Shown: piece after piece, positions 50,762 to 63,017 of the stretch
How positions within the stretch are numbered: the first letter of the stretch is position 1
How the letters are laid out: every line of letters begins with the position of its first letter
NCBI GenBank assembly: GCA_002104905.1
Contig: MCFE01000515.1
Coordinates: 1 to 63,948 of the forward strand
Direction: 5' to 3'
Source of the DNA: Basidiobolus meristosporus CBS 931.73
Lineage: Eukaryota > Basidiobolomycota > Basidiobolomycetes > Basidiobolales > Basidiobolaceae
DNA: 63,948 nucleotides
Made by a program: the position numbers and the translations under genes
Notes under the pieces: generated by a model
What the model saw: only the letters and a program-made list of their open reading frames with translations
What the model was told of the DNA's origin: nothing
The model's database searches: none

Positions 50762-51234
50762 ACGCCCCTTCCCCCTTCGATGCAGTAGGTTGTCTAGACT
50801 CGTGTCACTCCTCTCAACTTCGACCCGACAATAAATTCTCAACCTCGGTTATATACATATACCCCTTCGTCTGTGTTCCAGCCCAACCCGATTTGCCGCA
50901 GATCCCCCACCCTCCGCCTACCGTCCGCTACTAGGACATGCGGAAACGTTCCGCAGGCCGGATTTCTCTACCAGGCAGGGATTGCTGCAGCTAAGGTGGC
51001 CAGCCAAATCGGATCCGAGATGGGGCAATTTCTCCCACACCACCGTCCACATCCTCGTCATCACCACCGTCCACATCCTCGTCATCACCACCGTCACCGT
51101 CACCATCACCATCGCCATCACCGATCAGTGCAGTTCCGTCCTAACCCGGTCTGTATCATCGCGATCTACTGCCTCCCACATTAATGCATTCATTTCAAGA
51201 TAAATAAATCCCCGTACGAATCAGGTGGCAAAGC
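50762..51234. other. Intergenic with CAC/CAT-rich tandem repeat
   Basis: At 51038-51085 a 24-bp unit (CACCACCGTCCACATCCTCG plus TCAT) is repeated perfectly twice. It then grades into a CACCGT/CACCAT microsatellite to about 51120. A plus-strand frame reads His/Arg-rich through it, but this is a consequence of the repeat. No gene called. Confidence 0.6.
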
Positions 51235-51740
51235 ATCCCTTTGAAATTCAAATCATCCAATCGTTCAGTGAAAACCACCTAATCCACTTGTCCTCCCAGT
51301 CACTTCCGATTTCTTCATTTTATGCCCCAAGCCATCCCTCTCTGGAGTGTCTACCACCGCGGTCACTGGAATCTTGCTCTTCGGACCTTCCTGATTGTAT
51401 TGTGTCACCAAAATTTCAGGTCCCCAGATCGTGAAAATCCTCAAAGTTGTCCAAAAGCCTCCCCCCCCGCAAACTTTGCTCACATGCCCTTGGAAACTTC
51501 TCTAGCATATTCTCTGTGTTTGCTAACACCATGAAAAAGTATAACCGCCACACTTAAACCCAGTGAACCTTCACGTGAGATTCATATAGTGTACTTGTTA
51601 TATCAGTCACTTCTGATCTCACCTAGACTCTCACAACAGGTTATAAGCCCCGACATCCCACTCTTCGGAATCCACACCATTGCTATAACTGGAATCTCTT
51701 TCAACGCGGATAAGCAGGATGGGCCCAACTACAAAGTCTG
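51235..51740 (+). mobile_element. Two highly decayed copia LTR/gag-start fragments
   Basis: The segment 51270-51390 aligns by eye with the 3' end of the copia LTR plus the first gag codons (TGAAAACCACCTAATCCACTTG..., then a Met-Pro-Gln equivalent of the gag start). The segment 51410-51740 repeats the same arrangement, again with GTTATAAGCCCC where the primer site would be. Both are far more diverged and more GC-rich than the younger copies. They are the oldest layer of the nested cluster. Confidence 0.6.
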
Positions 51741-51812
51741 AGATTTATAAACGATCATGATGCCACATGCTTCATGGCAGGCAGGTGTAGGACAATAGCC
51801 ACATGGTCTTTT

Positions 51813-52144
51813 TGTTGTAAAAATTTGTAATTCCACCTAGATATTTACCTAACTTGGTCACTTAGATCATTACCTTCAAATCCTAGAGAATACTGACCAA
51901 ATTCCTTGTCGGGATTTACTTCGAATATTTACCCAGAACATGAAAATTAGCTAAGTTGTCCAAACAGCCCCAAACCTTGCACACATGTTCTTGGGACCTT
52001 CCTTAACCTATTCTACATGTTTGTTATGCCAAGACCATGTAAAAATATAAATACTACTTTTACATTTAATAAATCATTAAGTGAAAACCACATAATCTAC
52101 TTGTCCTCCCAATCACTTCTAATATCTCCAAGACTCTTACAACA
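51813..52144 (+). repeat. LTR of old copia relic C (332 bp)
   Basis: It begins TGTTGTAA and ends TTACAACA, the inverted termini of this family. It lacks a 17-bp block present in the 349-bp LTR form. It carries the TATA and AATAAA equivalents and is followed by degenerate gag sequence without a primer-binding site. Confidence 0.8.
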
Positions 52145-52810
52145 TACAAGACCCCCACTAGTCATGTTTGGCTGCTAAGAAAATGGATCTTATCCAAAAA
52201 TTTGTTGCTACAACAATGCTGCTAGGTGAAGAAATGAAAAATCTCATTAGCAGAATATCCCTGTTGGTTGATCAGATGGAATCAGAGGGTGTACAAGCTG
52301 CTAACAAAGATATGGCTGTTATCCTCTAGAATAGCCTGACAGATGAAATTCAGAGCCTTGTATCAGTCATAGAGCTCAGAACCAAAAATTTGACCTCAAA
52401 TTTGACCTCAAATTATGTGTATGGAATGCCCCTGAATGAAGTATTAAGAAAATCAAGCCCCAACAAGAAGGAAGAAGAAAATGCTTTAATAGGCAATAAT
52501 ACCTACCAAAGGTGGTACTCAAGACCTGTTAAAAGTAACAGCAACCTTACATACAGCTACTTCTAAAGGAGTGGATACACTTCACACCAGTGCTTTTGAA
52601 TGAGAGACAATCAATAGAAAAAGCCTGCACTTGGAAATGCCATCATTACTGGAGATACACTATTCATATCTGCACTAAGCATGACCACAAACAAGGACTC
52701 TCAGCAGTGGTGTACTAACTGTGGAGCATCTCAAAACTGTGCACAAAAAAAGGACATTTTACCCAATATTAAGAAAATCCCATTTAGAAGGTTTTTATGG
52801 GTGATGATGG
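52145..52810 (+). pseudogene. Copia relic C, gag part, deleted
   Basis: After the LTR the sequence jumps directly to a position about 320 bp into gag (the CAGTCATGTT... region), so the gag start is deleted. It carries stops and indels (for example TAG at about 52327, and TGA and TAA codons after 52560). It ends at GATGG, where element A is inserted; the relic resumes at 57475. Confidence 0.75.
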
Positions 52811-53142
52811 TGTTGTAAAATTTTGTATTTCCACCTAAATATTCACCTAACTTAGTCACTTAGATCATTACCCTCAAATCCTAGAGAATACTGACCAAAT
52901 TCCTTGTCAGGATTTACTTAGAATATTTACCCAGAACATGAAAATTCTCAAAGTTGTCCAAACAGCCCCAAACTTTGCACACATGTTCTTGGGACCTTCC
53001 TTAACCTAATCTACGTGTTTGTAATGCCAAGACCAGGTAAAAGTATAAATACTACTTTTACATTCAATAAATCATTAAGTGAAAACCACATAATCTACTT
53101 GTTCTCCCAATCACTTCCAATATCTCCAAGACTCTTACAACA
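52811..53142 (+). repeat. 5' LTR of element A
   Basis: TGTTGTAA...TTACAACA, 332 bp, with TATAAATA at 53044-53051 and AATAAA at 53066-53071. It lacks the 17-bp block found in the 3' LTR. Confidence 0.9.
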
Positions 53143-53155
53143 GGTTATGAGCCCC
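53143..53155 (+). promoter_or_regulatory. Primer-binding site of element A (half-tRNA iMet type)
   Basis: GGTTATGAGCCCC starts directly after the LTR. Its reverse complement, GGGGCTCATAACC, corresponds to the anticodon arm of initiator tRNA-Met (yeast tRNA-iMet has GGGCUCAUAACC there), not to a tRNA 3' end. The gag ATG (53147) lies inside it. Confidence 0.75.
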
Positions 53156-56100
53156 AAGCTGTCACTCTCTGCAATGTCTACTACTGCTATTACTGGAATT
53201 TTTCCCTCTGCTCAAAAGTTGGATGGCTCTAACTACCAAGTGTGGAAGGTGAAGATGAAGATGCTGCTACAAGAAAGAGGCCTTTGGGATATTGTCATGG
53301 GAGAAGAATGCCCTCCTAAAAGCGTGGGAGAGGAAGCCTTAAAGTACCAGAAGAAAGAACAAAGTGCCTTTAACTGCATTTGCCTTAATGTCAAGGACAA
53401 ATTGCTAATTCAATGCTCAAGAGCAAAAATGGCAAAGAATGCCTGGAAAGCATTGGAAGACACTTACCAGTCATGTTCAGCTGCCGAGAAAATGTATCTG
53501 AGACAAAAATTCTTTACTACAAAGATGCTGCCAGGAGAAGAAATGAAAAATCTAATTAACCAAATTACCCTGCTGGTAGATGAGATGGAATCTGTGGGTG
53601 TACCAACTACTAATGAGGATGTGATAGTTACCATCCTGAATAGCCTGACATACAAGTTTCAAGGCCTTGTATCAGCCCTGGAGTCCAGAACTGAAGACTT
53701 GACCTTAAATTACGTATATGGAAGGCTCCTGGATGAAGAATTAAGAAAATCAAGCACCAATAAGAAGGAAGAAGAAAATGCTTTAATAAGCAATGATAAC
53801 CAACAAATGAGGTACCCAAGACCCTACAAAGGCAACAGCAACCTATTTTGCAACTACTGCAAAAGGAAAGGACACACATCAGACCGGTGTCTCAAAAAGA
53901 GAGATTATCAGCAAAAGATGCCTGAAAATGGAAATGCTGCAACAACTGAAGATAGACTATTCATATCTGCACTAAATATGACCACAAACATGGATTCTCA
54001 GATGTGGTATATTGACTCTGGAGCTTCTCAACACTTTACACACCAAAAAGAACTTTTTACCCAATATCAAGAAATTCCAATTAAGAAGGTTTTCATGGAT
54101 GACAATAGAACACTTGATGCAGTGGGAGAAGGAACTATCCAAGTAGACCTTAGAAGCAGTGAAGGAAGCCATACACCAACCTTTGAAGAAGTACTCTATG
54201 TACCAAAAATAGCCAAGAACCTACTCTCTGTAAGCAAGGCCACACCAGAAGGACTCATTTCAGTTTTGACAATTCTGGATGCAGGATCACTGATCAAAAT
54301 GGTGCCCATATTGCTATGGGCATCAGAGATCAGAATCTATACAAGTTGACTGATATTCCATCAGTTTTGGAAGCCAATATAAGTAACTTAAATGAAGAAA
54401 CACCAATGCTTTGGCACAGGAGATTTGGACACATCAATTTTGATTATTTGCGCAAAATGATCAAAGATCAGCTAATTTCTGGAGTAAAAATTGATCCTCG
54501 AGCTAATTTGGAGCACTGTGAAGCCTGCATATATGGGAAACAAGCCAGAAAACTGTTCAAGAGCTCTGGGTTGATCAAAACTAAGAAAAAATTAGATCTA
54601 ATTCACTCAGATCTGTGTGGACCTATGCAAAATTTATCCTTAGGTGGGATGAAGTATTTAATCACCTTTATTGATGATTATACAAGATACACATGGGTCT
54701 ACTTCATGGAGAGAAAGGAAGAAGCTCTGTCTAAGCTCAGGGAGTTTAAAGCCATGGCGGAGAGAGAAACTGGTGAAAAAATCAAGAAAATACGCTCTGA
54801 CAATGGTGTAGAATATACCTCAAAACTCTTCATCCACTTCTGCAAAATTCATAGGATAAAGCAAGAGACTAGTGTACCATACTCCCCACAGCAAAATGGA
54901 GTAGCAGAATGAGCTAACAGATCAATAATTGATATGGCAAGATCTATGATCCATGATCAAAAATTATACCAAGATTTTTAGGCAGAATCAGTTGCCACTG
55001 CTGTATACCTTAAAAATAGGAGTTATAACAGAATACTTTGTGATTCTACTCCATTTGAAGCATGGTATGGATACAGACCAAGTGCAGAACATCTAAGAAT
55101 ATTTGGGTGTACAGCATATGCCAAAAAACTGGTTGGATATCAGTCAAAATTTGAGCCAAAAAGTGTAAAATGCATATTTTTGGGCTACTGCAATGAGAGT
55201 GAGGCATACTGACTCTACAATACCAATGCAAGGAAGCTGATCAAGTCCAGGGATGTGTTGTTTGATGAAAATTCAAATTTTCACAAAAAATGACATCAGA
55301 TGATGATAAAAATTTGATCTCAAGTCCACCAATTGTCAGGATTGAATCAGAGCAAAACAATGGAAGTTTTTTCACTCCAGAGGACTCTACAACCATGGTT
55401 CAGCCAGAATCAGTGCCCAGGAATATCCCAGAAGTGATCATTCCAGTATCAAATGCCCAGAGATCCAATTGGACAAGAAATAGCCCAAATTACTATATCA
55501 ACAAAGGTACAAACTTAGCCTATGCCTATTCAGTCCATGTTGATAAGCCCCAGACTCTAAAGGAGGCCCTAAATAGCCCTCAGACAAAGTTTTAGAGATC
55601 TGCAATGGCTGAGGAATATCAGGCACTGATGGAAAACCAAACTTGGGACTTAGTCAAATTACCAGTCAACCAAAAATCAATTGGATGCAGATGGGTCTTT
55701 AAGACAAAATACAAGGCTGATGGTACAATTGAAAGATACAAAGCAAGACTTGTAGCCAAAGGATACTCTCAAACAAAAGGACTTGACTATACTGAGGCCT
55801 TTGCACTGGTAGCCAAGTTTAATTCCATCAGATTAATATTGGCTATTGCAGCCAAATATAAGTTTTTTATTCATCAAATGGATGTAAAACTGCATTTTTG
55901 AATGGAGAACTTGATGAGGACGTGTATATGGACCAGCCTGATGGGTTTGTTGACCAAGATAACCCCCATTTGGTCTGCAAGCTTAAAAAGTCACTATATG
56001 GTCTCAAACAATCACCAAGAGCCTGGAATTGCAAGATAGATTCTTATTTGGAATCTTTGAGTTTCAAAAGAAGTAATGCTGTCTATAGTATATACTATAA

Positions 56101-57114
56101 GCCAGATAGAGCAAATCCAGTTATATTAGCTCTATATGTGGATGATCTTATTTTAGCCGCCAATAACTTAGAAACATTGGAAAAGACTAAATTCAGACTA
56201 TCTAAGGAGTTCAAGATGTCCAATCTAGGAGAACTTAGTTACTACTTAGGGATTAAGTTCTCCATAGACTGAAATACCCAGACTATCACCCTAAGTCAAT
56301 CCAAGTACATTCAAGATATACTAAAGACGTACAAAATGGAAGACTGTAAACCAGCAGCTACCCCAATGGAGACAAACCTTAACTTGGTCAAAACTCAACC
56401 AAATCAAGAGAGCTTGGTGTCATCTGAAAGCCCTGACTTTCCTTGTCAATCTATGGTTGACAGTCTGATGTATAACATGCTTGGAACACGTCCAGATATT
56501 GCATATTTAGTGGGAGTTGTCAGCCAACATAATCAGAACTATGGATCTGATCATATTGCAGCAGTTAAGCAGATTTTTAGATACCTAAAAGGAACTGCTG
56601 ATATCTGCTTAAGATACACTTATAAGGACTCAGAACAAGATCTTGTGGGATACTCTGATGCAGATTGGGGACAAATTTAGAAGACAGAAGATCCACCACA
56701 GGATACACCTTTCTTTACTGTAAAGGAGCAATTTCATGGAATTCAAGAAAGCAACCAACCGTAGCACTTTCCACCACAGAGGTAGAGTATATGGCAGTCT
56801 GTGAAGCTACAAAAGAAGCAATGTGGCTAAGAAAGCCTTTTACAGATTTAGGCCTATGTCAAAAAATGCCTATTACTTTATTTCAAGATAATCAAGGATG
56901 TATACAATTAGGTAGAAATCCAACTTTTCATGCTAGAACTAAGCACAGAGATATTAGACATCATTTCATATGTGAGGCTACAGAGGATAACTTAGTTAGT
57001 TTAGTTTACTGTCCTACAGATGAAATGATTGCAGACATATTTACCAAACCATTAGCTAGAGACAAGTTTGAATATCTTAGGTCAAAATTAGGACTAGTCA
57101 GTATGAACATATAA
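53147..57114 (+). pseudogene. gag-pol of element A, broken
   Basis: Gag starts MSPKLSLSAM and carries a CCHC knuckle (CNYCKRKGHTSDRC). Protease has DSGA. Integrase has the HHCC zinc motif (WHRRFGH ... CEACIYGK) and a D-D-E core (HSDLCG, SDNGVEY, NGVAE). RT has YVDDLI, and RNase H follows. Visible lesions are a frameshift near 54260, stop codons at about 54910, 54979, 55209, 55593 and 56270, a 1-base loss near 55890, and a frameshift at about 56670 inside RNase H that is shared with element B. It therefore cannot make a full polyprotein. Confidence 0.9.
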
Positions 57115-57125
57115 CTGAGTGGGAG

Positions 57126-57474
57126 TGTTGTAAAAATTTGTATTTCCACCTAAATATTCACCTAACTTAGTCACTTAGATCATTACCCTCAAATCATAGA
57201 GAATACTGACCAAATTCCTTGTTGGGATCTATTTAGAATATTTTCACCAAAATACCTGGTACCCAGAACATGAAAATTCTCAAAGTTGTCCAAACAGCTC
57301 CAAACTTTGCACACATGTTCTTGGGACCTTCCTTAACCTATTCTACGTGTTTATAATGCCAGGACCAGGTAAAAGTATAAATACCACTTTTACATTTCAT
57401 AAGTCATTAAGTGAAAACCACATAATCTACTTGTTCTCCTAATCACTTCCAATATCTCCAAGACTCTTACAACA
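57126..57474 (+). repeat. 3' LTR of element A
   Basis: 349 bp, preceded by a purine-rich GAGTGGGAG polypurine tract. Confidence 0.9.
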
Positions 57475-58545
57475 GATGGAACACATAATGCAGTTGGAGA
57501 GGGAACTATCCAAGTAAATCCTGGAATTAATGAAGGAAGACACACACTGGCCTTTAGAGAAGTACTCTATATACCAGAAATAGCCTAGAACATACTCTCA
57601 GTAGGCAAGGTCACAGCAGAAGGACTCATTTCAGTATTGCCAATTCTATTGTAAAATCCCAAATTCCACCAAAATATGCGCCTAACTTAGTCACTTAGTT
57701 GATTATATACAAATCTTAGAGAATACTGACCAAATTCCATGCTGGGTCTTACCTGGAATACTTTACCAAGACATATGGTATCCAGAACATGAAATTTAAA
57801 TAAGTTGACCAAACAGACCCAAACTTTGCACACATAATTATGGGACCTTCTTGAGCATATCTCACATGGTTGTTGTACCATGACCACAAAAATGTATGAA
57901 TACTACTTTTCATGCAGTAAATCATCAAGTGAAAGCCACATAGGCTACTTGTTCTTGCAATCAAATCTAACATCCCCAGACTTTTATAACACATTCTGGA
58001 TATAGAATCACTGATCAAAATGGTGCACATATTACTTTGTGTATTAGATACTAGAATCTATACAAGCTAACTTATGTTCCATCATTTCTAGAAGCCAATT
58101 TAAGTAACTTAAATGAGAAAACACCAATGTCTTAGCACAGGAGTTTATACACATCAAATCTGACCATATATGCAAAATGATCAAAGGTCAGCTAATTTCC
58201 AGAGTAAAAGCTGTTCCTCCAGCATATTTGGAACACTGTGAAGCCTGCATATATGAGAAACAAGCCAGACTGCTGCTGTGGAGCTCTGGGGCTCACCAAA
58301 ACTAAGAAAAGTTAGATCAAATTCACTTAGATATGTGTGAATGTATAAAAATTTATCCTAAAGTGGAATGAAAGATTTAATCACTGTTAATGCTGATTAT
58401 ACAAGGTGAATGTGAATCTACCTCATGAAAAGAAAGGAAAAAGCTCTGCCTAAGTTCAGGAAGCTTAAAGCTATGGTGAAGTGACAACTGGCAAGAAAAA
58501 TCAAGAAAACACACTCCAATACCCTATGAGAAGTAATTTGGTTCC
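57475..58545 (+). pseudogene. Copia relic C, continuation (protease/integrase part)
   Basis: The segment 57475-57646 continues relic C directly after element A. It is interrupted by a solo LTR (57647-57991) and resumes at 57992 with integrase-like sequence (equivalents of the LWHRRFGH and CEACIY regions, heavily mutated). Similarity fades at about 58545, so the rest of pol and the 3' LTR are missing. Confidence 0.7.
57647..57991 (+). repeat. Diverged solo LTR inside relic C
   Basis: 345 bp beginning TATTGTAAAA and ending TTATAACA, mutated forms of the family termini. It is flanked by AATTC/CATTC, a 4-of-5 target duplication. Removing it restores the relic's alignment to the intact element, so it is a true insertion later reduced by LTR recombination. 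Confidence 0.75.
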
Positions 58546-58684
58546 AGAGGTGGATCCAATCCAGATCAGCTGTTAAGATCCCATTTAGAGACCGTCATAA
58601 TAACAGCAGCTTAAAATTAGTGACCCTCCTAACAATCTTATGACAAGATCATGATGGTGTTTTGCTAATTTTACAGCCAAATGA

Positions 58685-59033
58685 TGTTGTAAGAGTCTTG
58701 AAGATATTGGAAGTGATTGGGAGAACAAGTAGATTATGTGGTTTTCATTTAATGATTTATTGAATGTAAAAGTAGTATTTATACTTTTACCTGGTCTTGG
58801 CATTACAAACACGTAGAATAGGTTAAGGAAGGTCCCAAGAACATGTGTGCACAGTTTGAAGCTGTTTGGACAACTTTGAGAATTTTCATGTTCTGGGTAC
58901 CAGGTATTTTGGTGAAAATATTCTAAATAGATCCCAACAAGGAATTTGGTCAGTATTCTCTATGATTTGAGGGTAATGATCTAAGTGACTAAGTTAGGTG
59001 AATATTTAGGTGGAAATACAAATTTTTACAACA
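58685..59033 (-). repeat. 3' LTR of element B
   Basis: 349 bp, TGTTGTAA...TTACAACA. It differs from the other LTR of B at roughly 13 sites, which points to an old insertion. Confidence 0.9.
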
Positions 59034-59044
59034 CTCCCACTCAG

Positions 59045-62000
59045 TTATATGTTCATACTGACTAGTCCTAATTTTGACCTAAGATATTCAAACTTGTCTC
59101 TAGCTAATGGTTTGGTAAATATGTCTGCAATCATTTCATCTGTAGGACAGTAAACTAAGCTAACTAAGTTATCCTCTGTAGCCTCACATATGAAATGATG
59201 TCTAATATCTCTGTGCTTAGTTCTAGCATGAAAAGTTGGATTTCTACCTAATTGTATACATCCTTGATTATCTTGAAATAAAGTAATAGGCATTTTTTGA
59301 CATAGGCCTAAATCTGTACACAGCTTTCTTAACCACATTGCTTCTTTTGTAGCTTCACAGGCTGCCATATACTCTGCCTCTGTGGTGGAAAGTGCTACGG
59401 TTGGTTGCTTTCTTGAATTCAATGAAATTGCTCCTTTACAGTAAAGAAAGGTGTATCCTGTGGTGGATCTTCTGTCTTCTAAATTTGTCCCCAATCTGCA
59501 TCAGAGTATCCCAGAAGATCTTGTTCTGAGTCCTTATAAGTGTATCTTAAGCAGATATCAGCAGTTCCTTTTAGGTATCTAAAAATCTGCTTAACTGCTG
59601 CAATATGATCAGATCCATAGTTCTGATTATGTTGGCTGACAACTCCCACTAAATATGCAATATCTGGACGTGTTCCAAGCATGATATACATCAGACTGCC
59701 AACCATAGATTGATAAGGAAAGTCAGGGCTTTCAGATGGCACCAGGCTCTCTTGATTTGGTTGAGTTTTGACCAAGTTAAGGTTTGTCTCCATTGGGGTA
59801 GCTGCCAGTTTACAGTCTTCCATTTTGTACTTCTTTAGTATATCTTGAATATACTTGGATTGACTTAGGGTGATAGTCTGGGTACTTCTGTCTATGGAGA
59901 ACTTAATCCATAAGTAGTAACTAAGTTCTCCTAGATCGGACATCTTGAACTCCTTAGATAGGCTGGATTTAGCCTCTTCCAATGTTGCTAGGCTATTGGT
60001 GGCTATAATAAGATCATCCACATATAGAGCTAATAGAACTGGACTTGCTCTATCTGGCTTATAGTATATACTATAGACAGCATTACTTCTTTTGAAACTC
60101 AAAGATTCCAAATAAGAATCTATCTTGCAATTCCAGGCTCTTGGTGATTGTTTGAGACCATATAGTGACTTTTTAAGCTTGCAGACCAAATGGGGGTTAT
60201 CTTGGTCAACAAACCCATCAGGCTGGTCCATATACACGTCCTCATCAAGTTCTCCATTCAAAAATGCAGTTTTTACATCCATTTGATGAATAAAAAACTT
60301 ATATTTGGCTGCAATAGCCAATATTAATCTGATGGAATTAAACTTGGCTACCAGTGCAAAGGCCTCAGTATAGTCAAGTCCTTTTGTTTGAGAGTATCCT
60401 TTGGCTACAAGTCTTGCTTTGTATCTTTCAATTGTACCATCAGCCTTGTATTTTGTCTTGAAGACCCATCTGCATCCAATTGATTTTTGGTTGATTGGTC
60501 ATTTTACTAAGTCCCAAGTTTGATTTTCCATCGGTGCCTGATATTCCTCAGTCATTGCAGATCTCCAAAAACTTGTCTGAGGGCTATTTAAGGCCTCTTT
60601 TACAATCTGGTGTTCATCAATATGGACTGAATAGGCATAGGCTAAGTTTGTACCCCAATGATATAGTAATTTGGGCTATTTCTTGTCCAATTGGATCTCT
60701 GGGCATTTGATACTGGAATGATCACTTCTGGGATACTCCTGGGCACTGATTCTGGCTGAACCACGGTTGTAGAGTCCTCTGGAGTGAAAAAATTTCATTG
60801 TTTTGCTCTGATTCAATCCTGACAATTGGTGGACTTGAGATCAAATTTTTGTCATTGTCTGATGTCATTCTTTGTGAAAATTTTGAATTTTCATCTAACA
60901 ACACATCCCTGGACTTGATCAGCTTCTTTGCATTGGTATTGTAGAGTCCGTATGCCTTACTCTCATTGCAGTAGCCCAAAAATATGCATTTTACACTTTT
61001 TGGCTCAAATTTTGACTGATATCCAGCCAGTTTTTTGGCATATGCCGTACACCCAAATATTCTTAGATGTTCTGCACTTGGTCTGTATCCATACCATGCT
61101 TCAAATGGAGTAGAATCACAAAGTATTCTGTTATAACTCCTACTTTTAAGGTATACAGCAGTGGCAACTGATTCTGCCCAAAAATCTTGGTATAATTTTT
61201 GATCATGGATCATAGATCTTGCCATATCAATTATTGATCTGTTAGCTTGTTCTGCTACTCCATTTTGCTGTGGGGAGTATGGTACACTAGTCTCTTGCTT
61301 TATCCTATGAATTTTGCAGAAGTGGATGAAGAGTTTTGAGGTATATTCTACACCATTGTCAGAGCGTATTTTCTTGATTTTTTCACCAGTTTCTCTCTCC
61401 GCCATGGCTTTAAACTCCCTGAGCTTAGACAGAGCTTCTTCCTTTCTCTCCATGAAGAAGACCCATGTGTATCTTGTATAATCATCAATAAAGGTGATTA
61501 AATACTTCATCCCACCTAAGGATAAATTTTGCATAGGTCCACACAGATCTTAGTGAATTAGATCTAATTTTCTCTTTGTTTTGATTAACCCAGAGCTCTT
61601 GAACGATTGTCTGGCTTGTTTCCCATATATGTAGGCTTCACAGTGCTCCAAATTAGCTGGGGGATCAATTTTCACGCCAGAAATTAGCTGATCTTTGATC
61701 ATTTTGCGCAAATAATCAAAATTGATGTGTCCAAATCTCCTGTGCCAAAGCATTGGTGTTTCTTCATTTAAGTTACTTATATTGGCTTCCAAAACTGATG
61801 GAATATCAGTCAGCTTGTATAGATTCTGATCTCTGATGCCCATAGCAATATGGGCACCATTTTGATCAGTGATCCTGCATCCAGAATTGTCAAAACTGAG
61901 ACTGAGTCCTTCTGCTGTGGCCTTGCTTACAGAGCGTAGGTTCTTGGCTATTTCTGGTACATAGAGTACTTCTTTAAAGGTTGGTGTATGGCTCTCTTCA

Positions 62001-63013
62001 TTGCTTCTAAGGTCTACTTGGATAGTTCCTTCTCCCACTGCATCAAGTGTTCTATTGTCACCCATGAAAACCTTCTTAATTCAATTTTCTTGATATTGGG
62101 TAAAAAGTTCTTTTTGGTGTGTAAAGTGTCAAGAAGCTCCAGAGTCAATATACCACGTCTGAGCATCCATGTTTGTGGTCATATTTAGTGCAGATATGAA
62201 TAGTCTATCTTCAGTTGTTGCAGCATTTCCATATTCAGGCTTCTTTTGCTGATAATCTCTCTTTTTGAGACACCGGTCTGATGTGTGTCCTTTCCTTTCG
62301 CAGTAGTTGCAAAATAGGTTGCTGTTGCCTTTGTAGGGTCTTGGGTACCTCCTTTGTTGGTTATCATTGCTTATTAAAGCATTTTCTTCTTCCTTCTTAT
62401 TGGTGCTTGATTTTCTTAATTCTTCATCCAGGAGCCTTCCATATACGCAATTTAAGGTCAAGTCTTCAGTTCTGGACTCTTGGGCTGATACAAGGCCCTG
62501 AAACTTGTCTGTCAGGCTATTCAGGATGGTAACTATCACATCCTCATCAGTAGTGGGTATGCCCATAGATTCCATCTCATCTACCAGCAGGGTAATTTGG
62601 TTAATTAGATTTTTCATTTCTTTTCCTGGCAGCATCTTTGTAGTAAAGAATTTTTGTCTCAGATACATTTTCTTGGCAGCTGAACATGACTGGTAGGTGT
62701 CTTCCAATGCTTTCCAGGCATTCTTTGCCATTTTTGCTCTTGAGCATTGAACTAGCAATTTGTCCTTGACATTAAGGCAAATGCGGTCTAAGGCACTTTG
62801 TTCTTTCTTCTGGTACTTTAAGGCTTCCTCTTCCACGTTTTTGGGAGGGCATTCTTCTCTCATGACAATATCCCAAAGGCCTCTTTCTTGTAGCAGCATC
62901 TTCATCTTCACCTTCCACACTTGGTAATTAGATCCATCCAACTTTTCAGCAGAGGGAAAAATTCCAGTAATAGCAGTAGTAGACATTGCAGAGAGTGACA
63001 GCTTGGGGCTCAT
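59045..63013 (-). pseudogene. gag-pol of element B, broken
   Basis: The gag ATG is at 63013. The frame is open through most of Gag to DSGAS, where a TGA replaces a Gln codon (about 62130). Other lesions are a TAG after LDLIH (about 61550), frame breaks around 60,700 and 60,330-60,500, and the same RNase H frameshift as in A (about 59482). RT (YVDDLI) and RNase H are otherwise well kept. It is close in sequence to A, so both come from the same subfamily. Confidence 0.9.
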
Positions 63014-63017
63014 AACC
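63005..63017 (-). promoter_or_regulatory. Primer-binding site of element B (half-tRNA iMet type)
   Basis: The same GGTTATGAGCCCC as in element A, directly inside the 5' LTR and overlapping the gag start codon. Confidence 0.75.

Larger units (their letters stand above)
52811..57474 (+). mobile_element. Ty1/copia retrotransposon A, near full length, inactive
   Basis: This 4.66-kb element is bounded by LTRs 52811-53142 and 57126-57474 and by perfect 5-bp target duplications GATGG (52806-52810 and 57475-57479). The order gag, protease, integrase, reverse transcriptase, RNase H marks the Ty1/copia superfamily. It sits inside older relic C. The LTRs differ in length (332 versus 349 bp). Confidence 0.92.

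Noticed and set aside
51038-51120. CRISPR-like or His-rich gene in the CAC/CAT repeat
   Set aside because: Units are directly adjacent with no spacers and grade into a microsatellite, so it is a simple tandem repeat.
53015-53146. Gag starting inside the LTR (frame open from 53015)
   Set aside because: The frame upstream of 53147 lies in the LTR, including the TATA and poly(A) signals. The natural gag start is the ATG at 53147.
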